NCBI GenBank assembly: GCA_964509195.1
Contig: CAZDWJ010000003.1
Location: forward strand, 129,377 to 193,376
Origin: UBA4802 sp964509195
GTDB lineage: Bacteria > Spirochaetota > UBA4802 > UB4802
Length of the DNA stretch: 64,000 bases
Direction of reading: 5' to 3'
Shown here: one piece after another, positions 42,899 to 50,814 of the stretch
How the letters are laid out: each line of letters begins with the position of its first letter
How positions within the stretch are numbered: position 1 is the stretch's first letter
Program-made: the position numbers and the translations under genes
The notes under the pieces: generated by a model
Told to the model about the DNA's origin: nothing
Databases searched by the model: none
Seen by the model: the letters and a program-made list of their open reading frames with translations, nothing else

Positions 42899-45882
42899 AT
42901 TCCGTATTCAGCCCTCTCAATAAGTTCTAACTGCATCTGGCGGTTTAATGTCACAAAGTATGCGTTGTATCCTGAAATGCGCACAATAAGGTTGCGATAG
43001 TTCTCAGGATGGGCCATTGCATCACGAAGCACCGCAGAGGTAACCACATTCATCTGCATCTGCATACCACCTAATGTAAAGTATGTCTTTACATACGAAA
43101 ACATATCATTCACTGTCTTTTCCCGCGATTCAATAGCTGATGGCACAACTTTCACATTGAATGCAATGTTGTTGGTTAGATTAACCGGATCCAATTTTGC
43201 AACATCCCGTATGTTATCAAGAAGGTTTTTAGACGCAAAGGGCTGTGGGGTTAAGCCCGGTGTAAAGGGTTTGCCGGCAAGCCTTCCTGATGGAAGTGCT
43301 CCAGTCAGTGTGCCAAATGCAACGTGATTTGACATTGACCAGAAGCCTGTTGTGTACGTACCACCGCGGTAATGCGGAATACTGGCAAAATAATCGTGAG
43401 CCCACTTTGCAATCCTGTTTGCCATTTCCACTGCTTCATCATTGCCACTGCCAAACAGTGGAACTTTTTTATGCACCATAGCAAGCAACACAGGGTCATT
43501 CTGAAAATTGCTATCAATTGCTTCCTTTACGTCAGCAAACGTATACCGCTTTTCTTCATATACAAGTTTTTTTATCACCATCATTGAATCGGTTACATCA
43601 GCAAGGCCAATGATTGCAGTACCAGAACTATTGTACTTAGCACCGCCTTTTGTTACATCCTTACCTTTTTCCAGGCACCCTTCTATGAATGCTGACAGCA
43701 GTGGTGTTGGGCGCAAATATTGATGAGATTCTGCTAACTTATTATTATAATCAATGGATTGATCTATCAAAAATGCAAACTGCTTTGTAAAGGTATCAAA
43801 GAATTCATCAAAAGTTTTAAATACATCATCTTCAGGATTTCCAGTCTTTGGCCCTATATCAAGGCGGGTAAGCGGGTGGTAGCCATTATTGAGTACCATT
43901 TCTAACGCTGCCACCATATTCATCATTTGCATATTGGTGTGCCCAAAGTGCTTGTGCGATAGGGTTGGCTCCACGCATCCGGTAGCTGACCAGTCACGAA
44001 TATCGCGGATATCATACCCCAGAGGGGTCAGAGCCTTTATGATAGCTGCATCGTTGTGCATTGAAGGTGTTGCTGCAGTTATCAGATTAACTTCGCAAAG
44101 GCGTTTTAAATACGTATCGCTGTTTACACCTGGCATATAGCGGGCATTAACGTTAGGGTCGCGAATTGACAGCATCTCCGTTACTTTTAAGAATATATAG
44201 GTCATATCATTCACTGCGTCTTTGCCATCAGGAGTAACCCCACCAAGTGTAATAGCCTGATCTGATGAACTCCCACCAAAGTAAAAGTTTGCCAAATCTG
44301 GTGTTAGCGGGAAATGGTCTGTGCATCGCATATAAAAATCAGCAACTAGCTGTATAGCCTGCTTTATGTATTCTTCACGTTTGTCTGGCGGAATTCGATT
44401 CATATCATTAACAAAATATGGCTGCAGCCACTGATCTAATCTCCCAAGCGACAATCCTGCATTCAAGCTTTCATTGTGTAGTGCAATCCAGGTAATCCAC
44501 ATAGCGGTAAGAGCCTCATGCAGCGTTGAGCTTGGTTGCATCGGAATGCGGCTGCAGATATCAGCAATTGTTTCAAGCTCCTTTTTACGCTGTGGATCCG
44601 CCTCCAATGAGCTATCGGCCATAGCCTGCTTTGAAAGATTCTTGGCATAAGCATTTACCCCTTCAAGACAGGCAATCATTGCAATAAGCAGATTACGTTT
44701 TTCCTGGCTACATTCTTTTTTCAATTCCTCATTAATTTCATTAATCATTCCGCGCGTTCCTATTGCCATCACCTTTGGGAAATTGGGAATAGTATGCGAG
44801 ATAGTTGCCTGCTTCCAGTCAAAGTACAGCGCAAAACGCTCATCAAGTTGCAGGCATAAGGGATTATTGTATTTTTCTCTGACCCACTCTCTGAAATTGC
44901 GCTTAAGCCAGTACGGAAAAATATCAAAATGCAATACTTCACGTGTTGTTTCATCAATATCAAATGGATTGTAGGTACGGTGCGGTATAGTGAGCAATTC
45001 ATTCCATATCATAATGCCAGTGCTGTCAGGGAAAATTGGACAGCCTATAGGCTTGCTGGTTGTTGTCCCTGCAAGCAATGAATCTTTTTGTATTAATGGT
45101 TTTTTATTTTCCATCATGTACTTATATGCATACGCATTGCGTAATAAAGGATCCCACTCTTGCCCACTATTGTCTTTTTCAAAACCATTTTCGCGATACC
45201 ACTGTGTAAGCAATATGGCACGCTCTGCACATATCTCAGGCTTCTTTGTCAAATGAACATCAAGAAATTTTTTGATCCGTGGAAAATCATCAAGTGAATA
45301 CTGTGGCAGATACGGATCCTCAAGAAACAGTACATGTGTATCTTCTTTTTTTCCCTTAAGCCTTTGCTTTCTTCTTCTGAGTATTTCTTCACTTAGTTCT
45401 TTTTTTGATTCAGGATATTCTTTTTTTACTTTCTTTGCATCAGCTTTCCGTTCTTTCTGCATTGCGCGCTTCTGGACATTATTGAAAAGTAATGAAATAA
45501 AAAATGAAAATATATTAGAATAGGTGATACTGCCTTCAATACGCACATCGCTTTTTAGCAACATATAAATAATATCAGTTGGAGTACCCAGCAGCAATTT
45601 GCGTGCTGCCTCATCGTTTTTAAATATTAAAACTGCTTTTGCATCTTGGGCGATAGTTCTTGAAACTGTAACTCTGCCATTTAAAAATTCAATGCTGTAA
45701 GCAAATCCATTATCTTCCGTACGTAAACCAATAGTAAAGTTAAGAAAACCTTCTTTTGTTTTGAGATATCTATTCAGTGATTTCCTAGTATTGAAATTGA
45801 ACGCAATGAATTTTAAAAATGAATACACAATGAGGCTTGTACTCAATGAGCTGAATCTGCTTTGAGTTGTGAATAGTAACAT
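42895..45882 (-). CDS. Glycyl radical enzyme with N-terminal SCP2-like domain
   Basis: 995 residues. Residues about 40-135 match SCP2 domains (FAYSIEFLNGRVTVSR, DAKAVLIFKNDEAARKLLLG, SDVRIEGSITY); a Lys/Glu/Arg-rich linker (136-185) joins it to a PFL-like barrel of about 810 residues. The thiyl Cys636 is in ATGCVEPT, with Glu638 in the position of the general base of CutC, glycerol/diol dehydratase and hydroxyphenylacetate decarboxylase; the glycyl loop is RISGYNAYF (Gly971). Cys-x-Glu argues for an eliminase/decarboxylase rather than a fumarate-adding or pyruvate enzyme. Usual family members lack the SCP2 domain. AGGAGG precedes the ATG. Likely substrate is hydrophobic (inference). Confidence 0.92.
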   Translation of the reverse strand: MLLFTTQSRFSSLSTSLIVYSFLKFIAFNFNTRKSLNRYLKTKEGFLNFTIGLRTEDNGFAYSIEFLNGRVTVSRTIAQDAKAVLIFKNDEAARKLLLGTPTDIIYMLLKSDVRIEGSITYSNIFSFFISLLFNNVQKRAMQKERKADAKKVKKEYPESKKELSEEILRRRKQRLKGKKEDTHVLFLEDPYLPQYSLDDFPRIKKFLDVHLTKKPEICAERAILLTQWYRENGFEKDNSGQEWDPLLRNAYAYKYMMENKKPLIQKDSLLAGTTTSKPIGCPIFPDSTGIMIWNELLTIPHRTYNPFDIDETTREVLHFDIFPYWLKRNFREWVREKYNNPLCLQLDERFALYFDWKQATISHTIPNFPKVMAIGTRGMINEINEELKKECSQEKRNLLIAMIACLEGVNAYAKNLSKQAMADSSLEADPQRKKELETIADICSRIPMQPSSTLHEALTAMWITWIALHNESLNAGLSLGRLDQWLQPYFVNDMNRIPPDKREEYIKQAIQLVADFYMRCTDHFPLTPDLANFYFGGSSSDQAITLGGVTPDGKDAVNDMTYIFLKVTEMLSIRDPNVNARYMPGVNSDTYLKRLCEVNLITAATPSMHNDAAIIKALTPLGYDIRDIRDWSATGCVEPTLSHKHFGHTNMQMMNMVAALEMVLNNGYHPLTRLDIGPKTGNPEDDVFKTFDEFFDTFTKQFAFLIDQSIDYNNKLAESHQYLRPTPLLSAFIEGCLEKGKDVTKGGAKYNSSGTAIIGLADVTDSMMVIKKLVYEEKRYTFADVKEAIDSNFQNDPVLLAMVHKKVPLFGSGNDEAVEMANRIAKWAHDYFASIPHYRGGTYTTGFWSMSNHVAFGTLTGALPSGRLAGKPFTPGLTPQPFASKNLLDNIRDVAKLDPVNLTNNIAFNVKVVPSAIESREKTVNDMFSYVKTYFTLGGMQMQMNVVTSAVLRDAMAHPENYRNLIVRISGYNAYFVTLNRQMQLELIERAEYGI

Positions 45883-45967
45883 AATGACCTCCTCATAAGG
45901 AAGATAATTTATTCTTTAATTCTATTAAGTCATTCTAAGACACATAGTGCCATTAAACCCCACTTTA

Positions 45968-46600
45968 TCACTCTAAAGGAAGGTAACGGCGTGTTAAAAT
46001 TTCCACATAACTATCAACAAAATCTTTTGGATTGTCATGCACTTCTCGTATGAGACGGCTGTTATACAAACTCACCACACCATTACACTCAACCCACAGT
46101 TGCAGGGCTGTATGATATGCCTCATCTGGTTCATATTCGCAAAACTGTTGAAGCTTTTCTATTACATACGCAAATGGCTTTAAGGCTATTTCCTTTTCCT
46201 TTGCACCTACTTCTTCTAATGGTGTGCCAATGCAATCCATAAATTTTGGGAGATTACGGTTGATAAACATCACTTCATAATAATCAGGATACTGTATCCC
46301 AAAGGTAATGTATGCCTCTACAAGCGCTTTTATTGTCTCTCTTATGGTACCAGAAGAAGCAAATGCCCTTTCAAAGAGTTGTTGCAGCAATTCAAATCCC
46401 CGTATACGAATGTAAAAATATAATTCGTCTTTATTTTTGTAATAGTTATACAGCGTTGTTGCTGTAACTCCCAGATCAGCAGCAATTTTACGCATGCTGA
46501 GATTATTAAATCCTTCCCGTATAACAATTTTTGCTGCAGCATCAAGTATCTGCTGTTTGAAATTATCAACCTCTTCAATAGTACGCGGTGTTCGCGGCAT
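45968..46600 (-). CDS. TetR-family transcriptional regulator
   Basis: 210 residues. N-terminal helix-turn-helix (about 15-60): AAKIVIREGFNNLSMRKIAADLG then VTATTLYNYYKNKDELYF, the classic TetR recognition helix. The C-terminal ligand domain is TetR_C-like and not assignable. Located immediately upstream of, and in the same direction as, the glycyl radical enzyme and activase, so it probably regulates that unit and itself via the palindrome at 46647-46669. Confidence 0.9.
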   Translation of the reverse strand: MPRTPRTIEEVDNFKQQILDAAAKIVIREGFNNLSMRKIAADLGVTATTLYNYYKNKDELYFYIRIRGFELLQQLFERAFASSGTIRETIKALVEAYITFGIQYPDYYEVMFINRNLPKFMDCIGTPLEEVGAKEKEIALKPFAYVIEKLQQFCEYEPDEAYHTALQLWVECNGVVSLYNSRLIREVHDNPKDFVDSYVEILTRRYLPLE

Positions 46601-46646
46601 ATCACTTTCCCTTTGTAAACAATAATTTTTTGGTATTTATTAATAT

Positions 46647-46669
46647 AACAATGTTAAAATAACACTGTT
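46647..46669 (-). promoter_or_regulatory. Probable TetR operator
   Basis: AACAATGTTA-AAA-TAACACTGTT is a 10-bp-arm inverted repeat with one mismatch, 47 bases upstream of the TetR start. Size and place fit autoregulation of the TetR/glycyl-radical operon. The rest of 46601-47051 is very AT-rich, with a short direct repeat TGATGGTAAAA at about 46788-46808, and contains no supported gene. Confidence 0.55.
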
Positions 46670-47051
46670 AACTTTATATGTCAAGTAATAAATAATTTTT
46701 TTTGATAATACGGTGCTTTCTTAACACTTCATAATGCTGGAGTTTCAACAGCAATAATACATAATAATAAAATTCACTGTACGCCTGATGGTAAAATGAT
46801 GGTAAAATGAAAGTAGAAGATACACCAACTATTTATGATTCCTGCGATTGTATTTAGACAAAATTAACATATACACTATGTATCTATTTCTATTTGCAAT
46901 ACTATCCAGAATTATCTAAAAAAATTTTTAAAATCACTATTCTTTTATATTTTTTGCTTTACAACATTAAAATCATTTTTATTTTATTAATTTTTATCGA
47001 TATAATTTATATAGTGTTTTTTATTAAAATTTTATATATTTACGAGAGGAA

Positions 47052-48071
47052 ATGGAACCCACAAAAAGACGCAGAGATATTCCCGTTATTGTGCTTCATG
47101 ACATTGATCCACAATGGGAATTGCATGAACAGGAAGCAGCACATCAATCAGCCCAAAAACTTATTAATGAATTGCAAAATGAAGGACATACCGTATTAGA
47201 TATTCCCGTAACACATCATTCACTGGATAAAATATTGCGCAATTACAATCCTAATGAATTCGTACTTTTCAACTGGTGCGAAAGCTTGCCTGGAGTTGAC
47301 CATAGTGAACATACTGTAGCTCAAATTCTTGAAGAACATAATTTTGTATACACCGGCTCCCCTTCTGATGTACTTTTTTTTTGCTGGAACAAAGCTGCCA
47401 TAAAAAAACTATTGCAAATTAAAGATATTCCAACTCCGTATGGTATTGTAACCGACAGCCCTAATGCTATTGACTGGGAAAGATTCCCTGCAATTGTAAA
47501 ACCTGCATTTGAACATTGCAGCGTTGGGATTTCAGAAGATTCTGTTGTAACCAACAATAAAGAACTTACAGAAAGAATTGAATATATACTACGCTATTTT
47601 AAACAACCAGCAATTGTTGAAGACTTTATAGATGGGAGGGAATTTCATATCACACTTTGGGGAAATGGCGTCATTCATGCTCTGCCTCCTGCGGAAATGG
47701 ATTTCAGTGCATTTGACAATATCAAGGATAGAGTGTGCACTTATAATTCAAAATTTCATCCTGGCACTGTACATTACGAAAATATTAATATTAAATTACC
47801 CGCACCACTTGACAATCAACAGCTTGAAGTGTTGAACAAAACCGCGCTAAAAGCATATAAGGCGTTAGGTTGCCGCGATTATGCACGTATTGACATGCGA
47901 CTGAAAAATGATATTTTTTATGTATTGGATATTAATCCAAATCCTGATTTTAGCCCTGATACAACCACAGTGTACTCAGCAGAATATGCAGGTTTCCCAT
48001 ACGGAGCACTAGCAAGCTGTATAATTAATCTGGCTGCATTACGACATCCTGTATATAGTAAAATGATGTAG
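47052..48071 (+). CDS. D-alanine-D-alanine ligase-like ATP-grasp enzyme
   Basis: 339 residues, three-part ATP-grasp fold. N-terminal domain 1-95, ATP-binding lysine regions (KAAIKKLLQIKDIPTPYG; FPAIVKPAFEHCSVGIS), VEDFIDGREFHITLWGNG, and the metal-binding end RIDMRLKNDIFYVLDINPNPDF. The N-terminal domain (FNWCESLPGVD) differs from true Ddl, so the product may be another peptide or amino-acid amide. ATG follows GAGAGGAA. Confidence 0.8.
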   Translation: MEPTKRRRDIPVIVLHDIDPQWELHEQEAAHQSAQKLINELQNEGHTVLDIPVTHHSLDKILRNYNPNEFVLFNWCESLPGVDHSEHTVAQILEEHNFVYTGSPSDVLFFCWNKAAIKKLLQIKDIPTPYGIVTDSPNAIDWERFPAIVKPAFEHCSVGISEDSVVTNNKELTERIEYILRYFKQPAIVEDFIDGREFHITLWGNGVIHALPPAEMDFSAFDNIKDRVCTYNSKFHPGTVHYENINIKLPAPLDNQQLEVLNKTALKAYKALGCRDYARIDMRLKNDIFYVLDINPNPDFSPDTTTVYSAEYAGFPYGALASCIINLAALRHPVYSKMM

Positions 48072-48078
48072 AATATTA

Positions 48079-48483
48079 TTACCATGTTTGAACCTCACAC
48101 TCTTCTTCCCTCTCTTGCTCAAACGATAGCACCTTTACACTATCCTCTGTTTTACCGATGATTAAGTTCTTAACCATGCAAATGTCATATATCGGAGTAT
48201 GGAGTGGATAGTTCGATATACTAAACCTGCCACCACCTTTTATCGTTAACACTTGCAACCTGTCCTTAAACAGTATAATATACTTCCCAATATCAATTGA
48301 CATCACCTCTATCGGTTCTTCATTGAATATGTAATGCCTTCTTCCACTTATAAACCCAATGTCTGTTATCGCATGTAAGTCCCTTGAAAACCGTTTGTAC
48401 CATACTCCGTTCGTATCATAGTCCCACCAAGACTTCATGTTCTTAAAACCTATTAGTATGTCACCATGCGCTATAGAAACCAC
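48079..48483 (-). CDS. Hypothetical beta-rich protein, C-terminal part of possible split propeller
   Basis: 134 residues from a GTG at 48483. Repeating strands (DILIGFKNMKSW, VMSIDIGKYIILFKDRLQV, IYDICMVKNLIIGKTEDSV) look like beta-propeller blades. It continues the pattern of the gene just upstream in another frame, and the two overlap by 13 bases, so either overlapping genes or one frameshifted gene of about 270 residues. No family recognised. Confidence 0.45.
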   Translation of the reverse strand: MVSIAHGDILIGFKNMKSWWDYDTNGVWYKRFSRDLHAITDIGFISGRRHYIFNEEPIEVMSIDIGKYIILFKDRLQVLTIKGGGRFSISNYPLHTPIYDICMVKNLIIGKTEDSVKVLSFEQEREEECEVQTW

Positions 48484-48896
48484 AAGGGTATACCAGTTGT
48501 GTTCATTATTATAGCATCATCCATTACTACTCCATATTCAAATGCTATCCTTCTTTTATCTTTGGTATATATCCGCAACCCAGTCCTTGTGAAAGCGTAA
48601 ATTCTATCATCTCCCCCAGGGCATATTCGGATAAAATCTTCGCTGTCAGCAAGGTATGGCCATGAACCATTTACGATATACAAATCACCGTTCGTTCGTA
48701 ATATCGCACCACTTAAGTCTATATGGCTTACATACTGTTTCACATCTTTAAGAAGCTCTCTTGCAATTATATCACCATCTTCATATACAAACACCATATA
48801 CAGTGTGTTGTAAAGCTCAACTGCTTCACCACCTACAAACCCTTCGTACTTACTCTCTGGGTAGCTTCTTGGGGATAATTCAGCATTTTCTAACAT
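48471..48896 (-). CDS. Hypothetical beta-rich protein, N-terminal part of possible split propeller
   Basis: 141 residues. Blade-like strands (ELYNTLYMVFVYEDGDII, SGAILRTNGDLYIVNGSW, DRIYAFTRTGLRIYTKDK). The ATG overlaps the stop of the preceding HNH-like gene (TAATG), so translation is coupled. Ends GIPLWFL*, while the +1-shifted frame reads on into the following gene. Belongs to the phage-like minus-strand block. Confidence 0.5.
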   Translation of the reverse strand: MLENAELSPRSYPESKYEGFVGGEAVELYNTLYMVFVYEDGDIIARELLKDVKQYVSHIDLSGAILRTNGDLYIVNGSWPYLADSEDFIRICPGGDDRIYAFTRTGLRIYTKDKRRIAFEYGVVMDDAIIMNTTGIPLWFL

Positions 48897-49120
48897 TATT
48901 CTTCACTTCCTTCTAATTCTTCTTTAATAAATGCTATGGCTTTCTCTGTTGAAATTCTTGTCGCACGTACTCTCATCTTCTGTACTGCTTCAAATGTTAC
49001 CTCCCCATACTTTTCTTTTAAAGTATATTTCTCTTTCGTATTCGCTATCCTGTGTGCTATCTCAGTTGCTCTTTTGGTACAACCATCATACTCACACATG
49101 TAGTGGCTCCTTTTAAACAC
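48896..49120 (-). CDS. Short HNH-like zinc protein (phage-type)
   Basis: 74 residues. CEYDGCTKRATEIAHRIANT matches the N-terminal half of phage HNH endonucleases (CxxxxC ... IAHRI), but the second Cys pair and final His are absent; the rest is a basic helix. Either a truncated nuclease or a small DNA-binding zinc protein. Seven bases follow the membrane-protein stop; ends by TAATG overlap with the next gene. Confidence 0.5.
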   Translation of the reverse strand: MFKRSHYMCEYDGCTKRATEIAHRIANTKEKYTLKEKYGEVTFEAVQKMRVRATRISTEKAIAFIKEELEGSEE

Positions 49121-49127
49121 ATACTCT

Positions 49128-49436
49128 CTAATCGCTATTCTTCTGGAATTCTTTATATATACCTAGTATCCTATACATGTCAATTTCTATTGCCTCTTTT
49201 GGTACATACTGTTCTACCGCTGTATCCCATGATGATACCACCGTAATGTATTCTTTCCACTTGTTCACCGCTGCTATACCTATAAGTACAATAGCTACTA
49301 TCATATACAACCACCATGCTAATAAGTCGTATATGAGTATTAACAATATACTAACGTATGCCATAGCCGCAAACTCACTGAATGAGAAGTTTGCCTTAAT
49401 GTAATCCAATAACCTTCCCCTAATTTTTACATTCAT
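49128..49436 (-). CDS. Small two-helix membrane protein
   Basis: 102 residues from ATG at 49436, which follows GAGGAGGAGTAGT. Two adjacent membrane helices (about 27-62: YVSILLILIYDLLAWWLY and IVAIVLIGIAAVNKW) then a charged helical tail. No family. Its start is one base from the stop of the 35-codon gene, part of the tightly packed phage-like block. Confidence 0.6.
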   Translation of the reverse strand: MNVKIRGRLLDYIKANFSFSEFAAMAYVSILLILIYDLLAWWLYMIVAIVLIGIAAVNKWKEYITVVSSWDTAVEQYVPKEAIEIDMYRILGIYKEFQKNSD

Positions 49437-49437
49437 A

Positions 49438-49545
49438 CTACTCCTCCTCATAGTTTAATAGTAAATCATCTGTTGAGACTTTTAATAAGTCCGCACATAA
49501 TTGTAAGTAACTGTTGAAAAACATATCGAAGTCTACCTTATCCAT
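49438..49545 (-). CDS. 35-residue small protein
   Basis: Short frame beginning MDKVDFDMFFNSYLQLC and ending LLLNYEEE, acidic, mostly helical. Its ATG lies 8 bases downstream of the solitary CRISPR-type repeat (49554-49583) on the same strand, and its stop is one base before the next ATG while its last codons form that gene's ribosome site. No similarity recognised; the packing favours a real gene. Confidence 0.4.
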   Translation of the reverse strand: MDKVDFDMFFNSYLQLCADLLKVSTDDLLLNYEEE

Positions 49546-49553
49546 GTTATTGC

Positions 49554-49583
49554 GCTTTAAATCCCACTATTGGAAGCTTAAAC
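49554..49583 (-). repeat. Solitary CRISPR-type repeat
   Basis: 30 bases, minus strand GTTTAAGCTTCC-AATAGT-GGGATTTAAAGC, identical to the repeat at 50565-50594, 0.9 kb away. No second copy or spacer adjoins it. It lies between the 40-codon and 35-codon small genes of the phage-like block. Confidence 0.75.
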
Positions 49584-49662
49584 TACCTACGGGCTTCTAT
49601 GCTATAAGCTTCTATTTATACGTTCAAGCAAACTACACACTGCAATCAGGATGCTCATCCCC

Positions 49663-49785
49663 TTACTTGTCCTCATAAGGATATACTACTACTGAAAGCT
49701 CACCCAATAAAGGGAACTTCATTACAAGAGACAAAAATGTTTTGCCGTTTTTGTCCTTCTTTTTCCAACCTACTCCTATTTTCAT
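49663..49785 (-). CDS. 40-residue small protein
   Basis: Begins MKIGVGWKKKDKNGK, ends VVVYPYEDK; predicted as a small beta protein. The start IG.GW.K.DKNGKTFLS recalls short single-domain DUF736-like proteins of mobile elements. A perfect AGGAGG lies five bases before the ATG. It directly follows the nuclease gene (9 bases). Confidence 0.6.
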   Translation of the reverse strand: MKIGVGWKKKDKNGKTFLSLVMKFPLLGELSVVVYPYEDK

Positions 49786-49794
49786 AATATCCTC

Positions 49795-50424
49795 CTATAA
49801 TGATTTAAGATATGTTGTTATTAAGTCCTCGGCCTTCATATACCGTTCTTTATAATGGAACCGTTCGAGTGCTACTAAAAACGCTTCTTTTGGTGTCATA
49901 TTTGCATACTTGTCTTTTAGCACTTTATAAGTAAACCCAGTAATTGACCTGTAGCATATTATATACGTATCAGTCTTTGTAATCTCATTTGCTTCACAAA
50001 GCAATGAATACCCTCCAAGCTGCATTGAGTATATCCTCTCTGCAGAACCTAATTTGCTTTTAATCTCTATCACTGCTCCCTCTAATATAATGTCAGGCTT
50101 CCCAGCAAACGGCATATCGTTGTACGATGCACCTAACGGCTTCTCATTCAGTATTAAGTTACCATACTTCTTCTTTAGATGGTGAAATGTAATCGCAAAG
50201 TCCTGTAAGAGAGCATCACCCATTGTTTCACCAGTTGAAAGATAGAAGTCTATATTCTGATGTAACACCGCTCCCTTGTATATTACTTCTATTTGCTTTT
50301 TCGGTGGTAGAAATGAAAAGTACTTTGAAGTCTGTATTATCTTTGATACTGATGGTACTTCAACATCATCGCTCGTGTATACGTGAAAGGCTTCATCAAA
50401 AGAAATCTTCAGACTTTTCAGCAT
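49795..50424 (-). CDS. PD-(D/E)XK nuclease, RecB/Cas4-like, phage-type
   Basis: 209 residues. Visible RecB-family core: His55 in GAVLHQNI, Asp111 in GKPDII, Glu120-x-Lys122 in VIEIKSK, and the QxxxY motif at 135-139 (QLGGY). These form the one-metal exonuclease site of RecB/AddB/Cas4 relatives; the Cas4 Fe-S cysteines are absent. Start at 50424 follows GGAGGTGGG. It sits between a solitary CRISPR-type repeat and a mini-array, and probably acts as a phage-like recombination exonuclease. Confidence 0.75.
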   Translation of the reverse strand: MLKSLKISFDEAFHVYTSDDVEVPSVSKIIQTSKYFSFLPPKKQIEVIYKGAVLHQNIDFYLSTGETMGDALLQDFAITFHHLKKKYGNLILNEKPLGASYNDMPFAGKPDIILEGAVIEIKSKLGSAERIYSMQLGGYSLLCEANEITKTDTYIICYRSITGFTYKVLKDKYANMTPKEAFLVALERFHYKERYMKAEDLITTYLKSL

Positions 50425-50548
50425 CTCCCACCTCCAGTTCAACTGTTATTGCTGATACATCAAAGTTATGCTTCTGACATATTTTTAATGCTTTATCATC
50501 TTTAAATCCTACTATTAGAAGCTTAAACTTGTACTTAATGACTGACAA
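50396..50548 (-). CDS. Possible 50-codon frame running through a CRISPR-type repeat
   Basis: From a TTG at 50548 the frame reads through the variant repeat as KFKLLIVGFK and continues DDKALKICQKHNFDVSAI to a stop inside the nuclease gene. The part after the repeat looks like genuine C-terminal coding sequence, perhaps of a gene truncated by the array. There is no ribosome site for the TTG. Low support. Confidence 0.25.
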   Translation of the reverse strand: MSVIKYKFKLLIVGFKDDKALKICQKHNFDVSAITVELEVGDAEKSEDFF

Positions 50549-50594
50549 GCACTACATTTTATAGGCTTTAAATCCCACTATTGGAAGCTTAAAC
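50499..50594 (-). CRISPR. Mini-CRISPR array: two repeats, one 36-base spacer
   Basis: Repeat at 50565-50594 (same 30 bases as at 49554-49583), spacer 50529-50564 of 36 bases, and variant repeat 50499-50528. The variant differs at three positions: the terminal base and two inner bases (50510, 50517) that pair with each other in the CCA-N4-TGG hairpin, converting a C-G pair to T-A and so preserving it. Repeat and spacer length fit type I/III systems. No cas gene is in the window, and the array lies inside a phage-like gene block. Confidence 0.7.
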
Positions 50595-50814
50595 TAGCAA
50601 AAAACGGGACGATATGGTATTCCAACACAGGGTTCAAATTCTAAAAAAGCTGCAAACCTCATACTCTTCCTCCATTTCAATCTATGCACAATCTACAAAG
50701 CTACAGTGACATATAATGTCCCACTTGCTATTTTTTCCTACAATACCGCGTATAGCACTCTTTAATTGCATTAAGCCATTGGTTACGTATGCTTTTGGGG
50801 CTTATTATTTCAGC

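Noticed and set aside
44026..44036. GGGGTCAGAGC as an inserted REP motif in the glycyl radical enzyme gene
   Set aside because: It encodes part of the conserved segment ALTPLGYD in frame; probably chance.
49584..50498. Reading the 915 bases between the first two CRISPR-type repeats as one giant spacer
   Set aside because: It contains two well-supported genes with ribosome sites; an array interrupted by, or embedded in, a phage-like block is simpler.
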